Source of the DNA: Candidatus Sysuiplasma acidicola | GTDB taxonomy: Archaea > Thermoplasmatota > Thermoplasmata > Sysuiplasmatales > Sysuiplasmataceae | Direction: 5' to 3' | NCBI GenBank assembly: GCA_019721035.1 | Contig: JAHEAA010000006.1 | Location: 51,571 to 115,570 of the forward strand | Length of the DNA stretch: 64,000 nt | In this document: in pieces, positions 1 through 7,867 of the stretch | Layout: every line of letters begins with the position of its first letter | Position numbering within the stretch: position 1 is the first letter of the stretch | Program-made: the position numbers and the translations under genes | The notes under the pieces: generated by a model | What the model was told of the DNA's origin: nothing | Database searches by the model: none | Seen by the model: the letters and a program-made list of their open reading frames with translations, nothing else

Positions 1-1
1 T

Positions 2-436
2 GCAGAAGACAAGCTGATCGTGGGCATGAAGTACACTGAAAACAACCTCTTCAAGCTGCTGAAATATATCGAGGTGGTCGGAAAAAGGATAGCGGTGTTC
101 ACCGGCTCTGACGCGATGGCGTTAACCTGTCTGGAGTTTGGCGGCAGTGGAGCTGTTGTGAGCATGAGCAATGTCTGGCCCGAAAAGGCAGCGAGCATAT
201 TTGATCTCTTCAAGAGCGGCAGGGTCGATAAGGCAAGAAGGGCTCAGAAGGAACTGCTCCCGGTCATAGAGGCTGTGGGTATTGGGCACTTCCCGGCCGG
301 CTTGAAGGAGGCAATGTCTGCAACGGGCATGGATGTGGGGCAGGTCAAGAAACCACTTGAGTCTCTGACGAAGATTGAAAAGCAGCAGGTTAGAACACTT
401 CTGGCTGAAGCAGGGATGAAAGTCTCCGGCCGATGA
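2..436 (+). CDS. Dihydrodipicolinate synthase/KDG aldolase family protein (5' truncated by window edge)
   Basis: Only the C-terminal 144 residues are present; the frame is open to the window edge from base 2. The family are class I aldolases that form a Schiff base with pyruvate on a lysine of a G-x-K motif; here VGMKYTENN (bases 20-46) fits that lysine and strand. Downstream, a GGSGAVVSMSNVWPE segment matches the family's glycine-rich GxGaIS..aN.aPe region, and the long helical tail ends in an arginine-rich C-terminus as usual. Substrate cannot be told: lysine biosynthesis (DapA), 2-keto-3-deoxygluconate cleavage and related reactions share this fold, and the specificity residues lie upstream of the window. 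Confidence 0.8.
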   Translation, partial: AEDKLIVGMKYTENNLFKLLKYIEVVGKRIAVFTGSDAMALTCLEFGGSGAVVSMSNVWPEKAASIFDLFKSGRVDKARRAQKELLPVIEAVGIGHFPAGLKEAMSATGMDVGQVKKPLESLTKIEKQQVRTLLAEAGMKVSGR

Positions 437-778
437 GTAACCTGCTCAGGCCGTTCCGTGCTATGCACTCTGTTTGGTATGCGGGTGCAATCACTACGTG
501 TTTGTCAATTTGTTTTGACTCTGCACCGTGCCGTCTTTTCATTGCGTGGAAGCACGTTGGTCACCGCTCTGATATGAGTTTGGACACAGTGTATAAATCA
601 CTGATGTGCTCATCCAGACCGCTTGTGCCCTAGATAAGGATGTGACGCAATGATCCTGTTGTATGTGCCCATGCTCCGAATCATCATCCGCTGTTCACCT
701 GAAATGCGATTGAGTCCTTCGTCAAGTCCTTGCGGCGATACTTTACATTTTACTCATAGAATCTCTTAAGAAGAACTA
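437..778. other. Intergenic stretch without a supported gene
   Basis: A 66-codon frame at 433-633 (+) overlaps the aldolase stop, has no recognisable motif, and is cysteine-rich in a way typical of chance translation. I see no RNA gene or repeat here. The right end carries the promoter of the next gene. Confidence 0.5.
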
Positions 779-788
779 CTGTTATATG
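779..788 (+). promoter_or_regulatory. TATA box of the 817 membrane protein gene
   Basis: TGTTATATGC lies about 33 nt before the ATG at 817, so transcription should begin only a few bases before the start codon (near-leaderless), the pattern seen repeatedly in this window. Confidence 0.45.
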
Positions 789-816
789 CGACCGATACAG
801 GGGACTGGAATAACTG

Positions 817-1218
817 ATGGATGCTGAGCGCGCGGGGAATCCGTTCGTTGCTTATGCGAGGGCAATTCTTATCACACGAGTTTTGGGCATATTCTACCTG
901 CTGATCGGACTTCTCGGCTTATACGCCAGTTTCATGATCACCACTTCGATCACTTCTGAAATTATCCTTCTGGGAAATGACGGTCTTACGACTAATAATT
1001 TCACTTACATCAATAGGATATCCTCATACAATTTCATGCTCTTCATCATTTTCCTTGTACTGGTCTTGGTACTGACCGTTCCTATCCACCTTTACCAAGG
1101 TTTGGTGGCGAAGAGAACTCTCGAAGTGACCGGGACGGCAAACGTCGCGGATCTCCGCAGGAAGACAAAGGAACAAGGTGGAATACTGAGACTTTCGCTT
1201 ACGAAGAGGAACAGTTAG
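817..1218 (+). CDS. Small two-helix membrane protein, unknown function
   Basis: 133 residues. A hydrophobic segment at about residues 19-43 and a second at about 69-91 are predicted to span the membrane, with a roughly 25-residue polar loop (containing NFT, a possible N-glycosylation sequon) between them and a basic, lysine/arginine-rich cytoplasmic tail. I do not recognise a family. The gene stands alone with its own TATA-like box, and is followed by about 110 bp before the next gene. Its function cannot be inferred from its neighbours. Confidence 0.55.
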   Translation: MDAERAGNPFVAYARAILITRVLGIFYLLIGLLGLYASFMITTSITSEIILLGNDGLTTNNFTYINRISSYNFMLFIIFLVLVLVLTVPIHLYQGLVAKRTLEVTGTANVADLRRKTKEQGGILRLSLTKRNS

Positions 1219-1327
1219 TCAATCTGCCTCAATCAAGACTGTGATAACCGTGCCTCCAGATGGCGGTAATTCGGTTCAGGAGCCTATTTGTCCCTGATGT
1301 AGGCTGAATGAAAATAATTATCGTGTA

Positions 1328-2071
1328 ATGAAAGTGAACTGCATCCATTCCAGTGATGTTTTAAGTAATACGGGTGTCTTGGCGCAGCCAATGATTGAGA
1401 TAGGCATATTTCTTGCTGCAGCAGGCATAACGGTTCTTGAGATGGCCGAGGCCGCCGCTGTTGGTATTGCTTTGTATGCCGATACCAAAAATGCTACGGC
1501 GTTCCTGGCCATAGCGCTCGGTGTAATCGTCATTTTCATACCCACTGCCGTGGTCGGCAATCTGATAGCATATCTTCCGATACTTCTGGTAAGGATCATT
1601 TCCGCAACCTTGCTGCTGTACTTCGGTTTGAGGCTGATGAAAAGCGCCCGAAGATCAGTCAGAATATCCCGGGGTCTCGGGCCGGGCAAAGGCGCGGAGC
1701 ATGACGAACAGAAGGGGCTGTTTGTTGCTGGTTTTTCCGTCGGTGCTGTGGAAGCGTTTGAAGCCGCCATTGTTCTGGTCGCCCTCTATCCCAACAGTTA
1801 TTCGTCCACGATACTCGGCCTCTTTGCCGGTGTCTTGATCGTGGTCGTTGCCGCATTCATGCTTCATTCGCAGATAAGAAAGGTGAAGCAGGCCAATATG
1901 AAAGTTATGGTCTCCTCGATACTGCTGACTTTTTCTGCATTCTGGTATGCGGAGTCGGTTATTGCAGTGAGCGACCTTGTTCTGATTCCCATTTTCATCT
2001 TCTTCAGTGCCGTGGTGTATTACGTTTCGCATCGGGGACTGTCAGCTCCGGTCCCGCAGGCGTCGCCCTGA
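1328..2071 (+). CDS. Polytopic membrane protein with duplicated E-x-x-E motifs (iron permease/UPF0016-like)
   Basis: About 247 residues and 6-7 hydrophobic segments. Two similar helices carry paired acidic residues: LEMAEAAAVG near residue 40 and GAVEAFEAAIV near residue 140. This E-x-x-E arrangement, repeated once in each half of the protein, resembles cation-binding motifs of FTR1-type iron permeases and of UPF0016/Gdt1 cation exchangers, so a divalent cation carrier is a reasonable inference but not established. The two halves are joined by a basic loop (residues about 105-130). The start is uncertain: ATG 1328 gives a polar 20-residue leader, while ATG 1391 (MIEIGIF) begins directly at the first membrane helix and may be the true start. 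Confidence 0.6.
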   Translation: MKVNCIHSSDVLSNTGVLAQPMIEIGIFLAAAGITVLEMAEAAAVGIALYADTKNATAFLAIALGVIVIFIPTAVVGNLIAYLPILLVRIISATLLLYFGLRLMKSARRSVRISRGLGPGKGAEHDEQKGLFVAGFSVGAVEAFEAAIVLVALYPNSYSSTILGLFAGVLIVVVAAFMLHSQIRKVKQANMKVMVSSILLTFSAFWYAESVIAVSDLVLIPIFIFFSAVVYYVSHRGLSAPVPQASP

Positions 2072-2234
2072 GGCGCATACCGCCTTTGCTCCCAACGCGC
2101 AGTGTTTCTTCAGCGAGCGGCATTTCGCATCTCTAAACTCGGCACTCTGGCGCGTACACGGTGTCTATGTGTGCGCATCCTTCGCCCTGTATGTGCAGAC
2201 AGGCTTCCATACACTGTTTCACAACCTTGTCTCA

Positions 2235-2266
2235 CTATATCGATATCGACATCGATATCGATATAG
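2235..2266. promoter_or_regulatory. 32-bp palindromic operator of the PadR gene
   Basis: Two perfect 15-base arms, CTATATCGATATCGA and its reverse complement, flank a 2-base centre (CA). The palindrome is itself built of alternating ATCGAT/GATATC units. It ends 1 base before the TATA box of the PadR gene, where a bound dimer or pair of dimers would cover the BRE and block TFB/TBP. PadR proteins commonly autoregulate through palindromes at their own promoter; binding here is inferred from position and symmetry. Confidence 0.8.
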
Positions 2267-2267
2267 C

Positions 2268-2275
2268 TTTATAAT
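2268..2275 (+). promoter_or_regulatory. TATA box of the PadR-ABC operon
   Basis: TTTATAAT is centred about 26 nt before ATG 2297, which predicts a leaderless transcript starting at the PadR start codon. Confidence 0.65.
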
Positions 2276-2296
2276 GGGTAGCCATGATGAAGATAC

Positions 2297-2803
2297 ATGC
2301 AGAAGGAAGTTGAAAGGCCGCGTAACATTCGCACCAGTCTCATTGCAATGTTTGCTCTGAGGAGGATGCTCGAGGGACCGGTTTACGGCTACAGTCTGGC
2401 TGCAGAAATCTCGGAGAAAACGGGAGAATCGTGGTCTCCCGGGCCAGGCACGATATATCCTGCACTGCATCATCTGGTCGAGAAGAATTATGCAAAAACC
2501 AGGACAGAAGAGGGACGCCGCGTCTATTACATCACGCGTCAGGGTAAGGCAAAACTCGAATCGTTCCGCAGGAAGATGGCCAGGACTCGGGGCAGATTTC
2601 AGGATGCAGGCAGGCTGTGGATGGAAATCATGGATGATTCAGAACTCAGGGAATTCATAGTACACCGGCTGAAGACCGATATCAAACTCTTTACTCTCAT
2701 CACGGAGGGACGGCTGGGTCATCTGTCGGTGAAGGAGCGGAAGCTGCTAACCAAAGAGGTTGCGACCGAACTGAAGAACTTAATCCCTTACAGGGGAGAA
2801 TGA
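2297..2803 (+). CDS. PadR family transcriptional regulator
   Basis: 168 residues. The N-terminal winged helix has the PadR hallmarks: a LEGPVYGYSLAAEI helix, then SPGPGTIYPALHHLVEKNY, the recognition helix with the family's G-T-(I/V)-Y-P-x-L signature, then the wing EEGRRVYYITRQGKAKLE. The C-terminal half is helical and would form the dimerisation arm. The gene is the first of a three-gene operon with an ABC-2 exporter (3-base gap to the ATPase), and is preceded by a large palindrome adjoining its TATA box. By analogy with PadR regulators of multidrug exporters, it probably represses the operon until a hydrophobic ligand binds. The ligand cannot be told. Confidence 0.93.
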   Translation: MQKEVERPRNIRTSLIAMFALRRMLEGPVYGYSLAAEISEKTGESWSPGPGTIYPALHHLVEKNYAKTRTEEGRRVYYITRQGKAKLESFRRKMARTRGRFQDAGRLWMEIMDDSELREFIVHRLKTDIKLFTLITEGRLGHLSVKERKLLTKEVATELKNLIPYRGE

Positions 2804-2806
2804 ACA

Positions 2807-3829
2807 TTGAGTGTTGCAAGAACATCCTCGGAAACCGTGCATGTGGACGACAGTTCAAATGCAATAGTCATGAAGGGCATAACAAAAAAATATGGAAATT
2901 TCACGGCTCTGGACAACGTCGATCTGATTGTTCCGGAAGGAACAATATTTGGTCTTCTGGGACCCAACGGAGCAGGCAAGACTACGATAATAAAAGTGCT
3001 TACTGCGCTAATCCCTGCAGACGCAGGGGAGGCGCATGTTTCTGACCATGACGTGAAGAAAGAACCTAAACTTGTTCGGGCCAACATAGGATGGGTTGCC
3101 GCCGAGGTAATACTGGACGATGACCTGACGGCAATGGAGAATCTCTGGCTGCAGGCAAAGCTTCAGAATCTGCAGGAATGGAAGGAACGCGCGAATGACC
3201 TCCTGAAGTATTTCGACCTTTTTGACAGAAAAGACACCAAGGTCGGCAAGTACTCCACCGGAATGAGAAAGAAGCTTGAAATCGCGCTCGCTCTTCTGCA
3301 TCAGCCCAAAGTCATATTCATGGACGAGCCGACAATCGGCCTGGATCCGGGAACAAGAAGGATGCTCTGGCAGCTCATCACCGGCATAAACAGGGAGTAT
3401 GGCGTGACAATACTGCTTACATCCCACTACATCGAGGAGGCTGATGCCCTCTGCAGCAATCTCGCAATCATCGATCACGGCAAAATCGTTGCCACTGGAA
3501 CGCCGTCGGAACTCAAGTCAAAGGTGAATGCCGACATTATAGAGATAGGGCTGAACTACGAACCGGATGTTGCCTTATTTGAACGCATGGAAGGCGTTCT
3601 TGACGCAAGCAGGACTGAAAACGGCATGCGTCTGAAGGTGACGGCATCTGAGAAAATCCTTCCGCGCATTCTCTCATCTCTTAAAATCGAGGGTATTGTG
3701 AAGATAAACGTCGACAAGCCCAGCCTCGAAACGGTGTTCATCGATCTGACAGGGAAACGCTTGAGCGAAGAGGACAACAAGATGGATATGAGGAAGTTTT
3801 ACGCAACCCTCAGGATGGCGAGAAGATGA
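2807..3829 (+). CDS. ABC-2 exporter ATP-binding subunit
   Basis: 340 residues. Walker A GPNGAGKTT (about residues 50-58), ABC signature STGMRKKLE (about 150), Walker B VIFMDEP followed by the switch His in LLTSHYIEEAD. The C-terminal extension of about 100 residues, with an EIGLNYEP-type beta region and ending in a LETVFIDLTG segment, matches the DrrA/NatA group that drives drug or lipid export. TTG 2807 is chosen as start because a GGGGAGAA Shine-Dalgarno-like run lies 6-13 bases upstream; ATG 2870 is the next option and would remove the beginning of the domain. It overlaps the permease gene by 4 bases (ATGA), so the two are translationally coupled. Confidence 0.93.
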   Translation: MSVARTSSETVHVDDSSNAIVMKGITKKYGNFTALDNVDLIVPEGTIFGLLGPNGAGKTTIIKVLTALIPADAGEAHVSDHDVKKEPKLVRANIGWVAAEVILDDDLTAMENLWLQAKLQNLQEWKERANDLLKYFDLFDRKDTKVGKYSTGMRKKLEIALALLHQPKVIFMDEPTIGLDPGTRRMLWQLITGINREYGVTILLTSHYIEEADALCSNLAIIDHGKIVATGTPSELKSKVNADIIEIGLNYEPDVALFERMEGVLDASRTENGMRLKVTASEKILPRILSSLKIEGIVKINVDKPSLETVFIDLTGKRLSEEDNKMDMRKFYATLRMARR

Positions 3830-4605
3830 GAAACGCAACGCTGAATCAGTTTTCCGGCCTTCTGACCAGGGAGATTATGAAGACATACAGAAATCCATGG
3901 ATCATTGCGATAACAGTGGTGCAGCCGTTCATGTGGCTGGCATTCTTCGGCAGCAGTTTTGCCTCCGCGCCAAAGTCATTCCTTGAAGGCTTCTTCCATA
4001 CCTCCAGCTACATAGCGTTCCTTCTGCCAGGTGTTCTGTCAACTTCAATGCTCACAGTAGGGATGTTCGGCTCGATGAGCACGATACAGGACAAGCGTTT
4101 CGGCTACATGAAGCGCATACTGCTCACTCCCACGGACAAGGCAACAATATTCGTGGCGAAATCGATGGGTTCAACGACACGCGGCATGGTTCAGCTGCCA
4201 GTGATGGTCATTGCCGCCTTCCTGTTCGGCGTCAGTTTTCCGCTGAACCCGATACTCTGGATAGGCTGGATTCTTGCACTGTTCTTTCTCGGCCTCGGGT
4301 TCTCATCCCTGTTCATGGCCATGACAGTCTCAAGCACAGACTGGCAGACGCCCGGCGTGATATCCAACTTCATAACAATGCCGCTGATGTTCTCCAGCAC
4401 TGCACTCTTTCCACAGGCAAATTTCCCTGCCTGGATGAGGGCTATATCCTCGGTCAACCCCGTGACCTTTTCCGCAACGCTAGGCAGATCCATTGTGCTC
4501 GGAGGTGCCGTCGACTGGACGCCCCTCGGCTATCTGGCGATCTTCGCTGTCCTGATGCTCTTCGTGGGGTCAGTCATGGCGACAAAATGGCTTAGAGTCG
4601 AATAG
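3826..4605 (+). CDS. ABC-2 type transporter permease
   Basis: 259 residues with about six hydrophobic segments: one after the short N-terminal amphipathic helix (residues 25-45), then near 60-80, 110-135, 140-165, 170-190 and 235-255. The central pair and the following NFITMPLMFSSTALFP stretch are the typical ABC2 membrane core. It shares the operon with its ATPase (ATGA overlap) and with the PadR repressor. Together they would form a half-transporter dimer exporting a hydrophobic compound, such as a drug or a lipid. Substrate is unknown. Confidence 0.9.
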   Translation: MRNATLNQFSGLLTREIMKTYRNPWIIAITVVQPFMWLAFFGSSFASAPKSFLEGFFHTSSYIAFLLPGVLSTSMLTVGMFGSMSTIQDKRFGYMKRILLTPTDKATIFVAKSMGSTTRGMVQLPVMVIAAFLFGVSFPLNPILWIGWILALFFLGLGFSSLFMAMTVSSTDWQTPGVISNFITMPLMFSSTALFPQANFPAWMRAISSVNPVTFSATLGRSIVLGGAVDWTPLGYLAIFAVLMLFVGSVMATKWLRVE

Positions 4606-4625
4606 CCGTTTTACTGACGATGCGG

Positions 4626-4633
4626 TTTAAATA
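4626..4633 (+). promoter_or_regulatory. TATA box upstream of the 4687 MFS gene
   Basis: TTTAAATA lies about 57 nt before ATG 4687, giving a predicted transcript with a leader of roughly 30 nt. It also shows that the MFS gene has its own promoter and is not simply the last gene of the exporter operon. Confidence 0.5.
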
Positions 4634-4686
4634 CTGGTTGTTGACAATCCTCATTTCTGTCCGTCGCGGACCGGCTGAAACGGTAT

Positions 4687-5889
4687 ATGAACAAAGGCAA
4701 CAACGATTTCCATATGCAGCTTCTGACGAACATCGCTTACACTTCGTCGACTCTCTTCATCCCAGTTTACGCATCGGAGACCGGTGCAAACAGCGCTGAG
4801 ATTGGCGCAATCGTTGCATCGTACAGCGTCGCGCTGCTCGTCAGCAATTACACACTGGGACGGCTCTCGGACATCTATGGAAGAAAACTCATCCTTGCTG
4901 TCAGCCTCATGTTCGCTTCGCTGATGGCTTTCCTGCAGCTTGAGGCCACGTCTCCGCTGGTTCTGCTGACTGTGAGATTTTTCCTGGGTCTCTCTGCAGG
5001 TTCCAGCAGCTCACTTATCGCCTATGCAATAGACCTGAAGCGCGACCTTGGTTACTTCAGTTCCATTGCCGCGATGGGTTCGGCGATAGGGCAGGGCTTC
5101 GCAGGCATAGTCATATATCTCTTTGCAGGCAGAACAATCGGACATAGTCTGTTTACTCCTGTCTTCCTCATGTCCTCGCTTCTGCTGTTCATGTCATTCG
5201 TGCTCTCGCTCCAGATAAAATATCCGGTTCATCATTCCGCCGGATCAGTCAGATTCTTCCCGGCAGGCGTGTTTTCGCGCGGTAGGGCCGCCTACCTCTC
5301 ACTGTCACTGAGACATTTCGGAGCCACTGCAATCTGGGCTCTATTCCCCTTATTCTGTCTCGCACTGACTCCCACATCTTACCCGTACAGCCTGAGGCTT
5401 GCACTGGTCGCATCCATCTATGTGCTCAACTCTGTTGTGCAGATAGTGTCTATGCGATTACTGACCCCCGGCAGGTCTGCACGAGCACTGCTTCTGTCAG
5501 GATTAGCCCTTTCTGCCGTTACATTCTTTTCATTCACTCTTGCCCGAAATTTTGCCGAACTGGCGGCCACACAGCTTCTGCTCGGTGTCGGATGGTCTTT
5601 CATGTACGTGGGCGGACTGAGATACGTAGTGGAGCGCTCATCAAGTCGAGGGGCGTCTGCTGGACTTCTGGCATCCTTCATGGCAATGTCAGGAATAGGC
5701 GGGCCCATCGCCGGCGGTGCGATCGCCACCAGTGTGGCGTCGCTTGGTTTCGGTGATGCCGGCGGCTATCTCGCTGTGATGTACGTTGCTGCGATTCTGA
5801 CCGCAGTTGCAGCAGTTGTCTTCTACCTCATGGAATACAGAGGTGCACGGATGCAGCTTGCGTCAAAGGGCACGATCACCGGATTGTAG
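4687..5889 (+). CDS. Major facilitator superfamily transporter
   Basis: 400 residues with about 12 predicted membrane helices. The loop between helices 2 and 3 has GRLSDIYGRKLIL (residues about 59-71), the G-R-x-x-D-x-x-G-R-(K/R) signature of the superfamily. The second half shows the related GVGWSFMYVGGLRYVVERSSS segment and a glycine-rich SGIGGPIAGG helix often seen in drug-efflux carriers. Substrate is unknown. It follows the PadR-regulated ABC exporter by 81 bases but has its own TATA box. Start ATG 4687 is the first possible start. Confidence 0.85.
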   Translation: MNKGNNDFHMQLLTNIAYTSSTLFIPVYASETGANSAEIGAIVASYSVALLVSNYTLGRLSDIYGRKLILAVSLMFASLMAFLQLEATSPLVLLTVRFFLGLSAGSSSSLIAYAIDLKRDLGYFSSIAAMGSAIGQGFAGIVIYLFAGRTIGHSLFTPVFLMSSLLLFMSFVLSLQIKYPVHHSAGSVRFFPAGVFSRGRAAYLSLSLRHFGATAIWALFPLFCLALTPTSYPYSLRLALVASIYVLNSVVQIVSMRLLTPGRSARALLLSGLALSAVTFFSFTLARNFAELAATQLLLGVGWSFMYVGGLRYVVERSSSRGASAGLLASFMAMSGIGGPIAGGAIATSVASLGFGDAGGYLAVMYVAAILTAVAAVVFYLMEYRGARMQLASKGTITGL

Positions 5890-6093
5890 CTTTCCCTGCA
5901 ATGTGTATCGTGTTGAAATGAATCGTGACAAACAATGCTGCTTAACTCGAAATCATCCTGTTACCTGCATGCAGGAAGTCTTCCTGGATGTTTCAAGTTG
6001 CAACACTCCCAACCTTCGTACATCTGCCCGCTGCAATTGTAGTTCGGATCGGCTGACAGCAGCCTCTTCTGAAAGCATTCGCGGCCAGAGTAT

Positions 6094-6438
6094 TTATCGC
6101 TCATAGCGCTCTTGCCCGCTGCCAGCCGAATGCTCCGGAGAAACAATTCGCCGTAACAGGGAAGGACTCACACGCCAGGTTGAACCGTAATTTTCACTTC
6201 CAGCCTGTCCTTCCGGCGGGGCGCAATGCACTGTTACCGAGCGTGCGCTGATGCGGGCCACGTGGCCGCGTCTGGTGATGCCGGTACGATCCTCAAATTC
6301 AATTATGTCCCCCACCCTCAGTTCGGATGCGTGCTTTGCCTCGCGAGCGAGCACTTCCTCACGGACCAGGGATGAGAGTTTCCGGAGTTCGTCTTCAGAC
6401 ATGCTCCGCAACCTGTTGCGCCACTCCTCTTCAATCAA
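6094..6438 (-). CDS. Conserved-looking small protein, helical N-terminus plus beta-barrel-like C-terminus
   Basis: 114 residues. Residues 1-40 are a charged amphipathic helix region (EEEWRNRLRSMSEDELRKL). Residues 42-100 alternate strands and turns: LRVGDIIEFEDRTG, RRGHVARISARSVTVHC, then TWRVSPSLLRRI, which looks like a small SH3/KOW-type or Tudor-like barrel. The pattern VGDIIEF...G.V..I...SVTV is frequent in nucleic-acid- or ribosome-associated proteins. I do not recognise the family. Codon usage and absence of low complexity support a real gene. It runs on the same strand as the aldo/keto reductase gene, 92 bases after it. Confidence 0.6.
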   Translation of the reverse strand: MIEEEWRNRLRSMSEDELRKLSSLVREEVLAREAKHASELRVGDIIEFEDRTGITRRGHVARISARSVTVHCAPPEGQAGSENYGSTWRVSPSLLRRIVSPEHSAGSGQERYER

Positions 6439-6530
6439 GGCAATCCCCTGCTTCCCCTGTTCACAGATTCTTCCTCAACTTCATCAATGTTCATAACTCC
6501 TCCGCTCTTGGACGATGCGAAATCCTGAAC

Positions 6531-7559
6531 TCAGTTGACGAAATCTTCTCTTCCTCTTCTCTGCTGTTGTTCGGCTGCTTCGTCATAGGGATATGAAACG
6601 CCCGTGGCGCTGAGTCTCCCCAGCTCGTCTGCGTGCCTGCTCTCCAGCTTCCACCCGGCGGCGCCCATGTTTTCCTGAAGCTGTGTCGTCGAAGCAGCAC
6701 CGATGATTGGGGCTGTGACGCCTTCCCTGTGGAGCAGCCAGTTGAGGGCAACCTGAGAGTCGGTTTTACCCAGCTCACCCGCAATGCGGTCCAGCGCTTC
6801 GACAATGCTCCATGTCACTTCGTTGTTGTACTTCTTCCACATCTCCGTCCTTCCCTCGCGATATGCGCCGCCTATCCTGGTGTTATCCGGCGGCACTTCC
6901 ATACTTCTCCTGTACTTGCCGCTGAGGAGGCCTCCACGCAGCGGACTCCAGGGAATCACGCCTATGCCGTTTGCCATGCATGCGGGTATGAGCTCATATT
7001 CAGTTCCACGGCAGAGAAGATTGTATTGCGGCTGAAGACTGCAGAATTTAGCCAAGCCCATAGATTCGCTGGTGTCTAAGGCCTTCTGCAGCTGCCACGC
7101 TCTGAAGTTGCTTGCGCCGATGTACCTCACTGTGCCTTCATGCACCAGATCATTCAGTACATCCAGCGTTTCGGCAATCGGTGTTGCCGGATCCCACGCA
7201 TGGACCTGATACAGGTCTATGTAATCGGTTTTCAGTCTTTTCAGGCTCTTCCGCACTGAGCTCAATATGTGCTTTCTCGTCAAACCGATATCGTTCGGTT
7301 TTTCCGATGATCCAAAGCGCACCTTTGTGGCGACAAAAAAGTCATCCCTGTTCTGTTCATGGAGCCAGTTTCCAAGTATTTCCTCGGATTTACCGTCCGC
7401 ATAAACATCCGCCGTGTCGATGAAATTTCCTCCCCCGGCGGCAAACATGTCGAGCATCTGGTGGCTCGTCTGCTCGTCTGCCTTCCACCCGAACGTCATC
7501 GTGCCAAAACACAATTCGCTGACCCTTACACCGGTCTTTCCAAGATATCTGTAATTCAT
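6531..7559 (-). CDS. Aldo/keto reductase
   Basis: 342 residues, usual family length, an NAD(P)H-dependent TIM barrel oxidoreductase. The tetrad is visible: Asp and Tyr in FIDTADVYADGKSEE, Lys in FFVATKVRFG, His in DLYQVHAWDP. The N-terminal MNYRYLGKTGVRVSELCFGTM and the C-terminal cofactor motif region (VTAPIIGAASTTQLQENMGA) are typical of the YajO/Tas-type subgroup (AKR11-13) that reduces aldehydes and ketones. Physiological substrate is unknown. The gene is on the minus strand with about 300 bases of gene-free DNA upstream. Confidence 0.92.
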   Translation of the reverse strand: MNYRYLGKTGVRVSELCFGTMTFGWKADEQTSHQMLDMFAAGGGNFIDTADVYADGKSEEILGNWLHEQNRDDFFVATKVRFGSSEKPNDIGLTRKHILSSVRKSLKRLKTDYIDLYQVHAWDPATPIAETLDVLNDLVHEGTVRYIGASNFRAWQLQKALDTSESMGLAKFCSLQPQYNLLCRGTEYELIPACMANGIGVIPWSPLRGGLLSGKYRRSMEVPPDNTRIGGAYREGRTEMWKKYNNEVTWSIVEALDRIAGELGKTDSQVALNWLLHREGVTAPIIGAASTTQLQENMGAAGWKLESRHADELGRLSATGVSYPYDEAAEQQQRRGREDFVN

Positions 7560-7867
7560 GTATGCACGAAATGCACATTGCTTACTTTAACTGTCGCGAA
7601 ATTGCGCTCTGAGCAACCGGGCAGCTACCAGTGATGTCCGGCCGTCTTAGCAATGCACCATGTGCCATGCTCGATTATCCAACAGGCCACTCTGCCAGCT
7701 CGCAGGCATTTTCGTCCATGGTGGATGAGTCGTTAATTCGCAAGACGCGCCGGAGACTGTGTCTGCCCGAGTGCCGCACAATTCGACCTGTATGCAGAGT
7801 TCTGTAAACGATCAGAAAAGTAAGGAAAGCGTTTGAAAGTGTTTTCAGGACAATGTTGCTGTATTGT
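7560..7867. other. Intergenic stretch without a supported gene
   Basis: This 308-base gap separates the amino-acid permease stop and the reductase start, both on the minus strand. Small frames here show no recognisable motif. Minus-strand TTAAAGTAA near 7580 may be the reductase promoter. I see no RNA gene or repeat. Confidence 0.4.
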
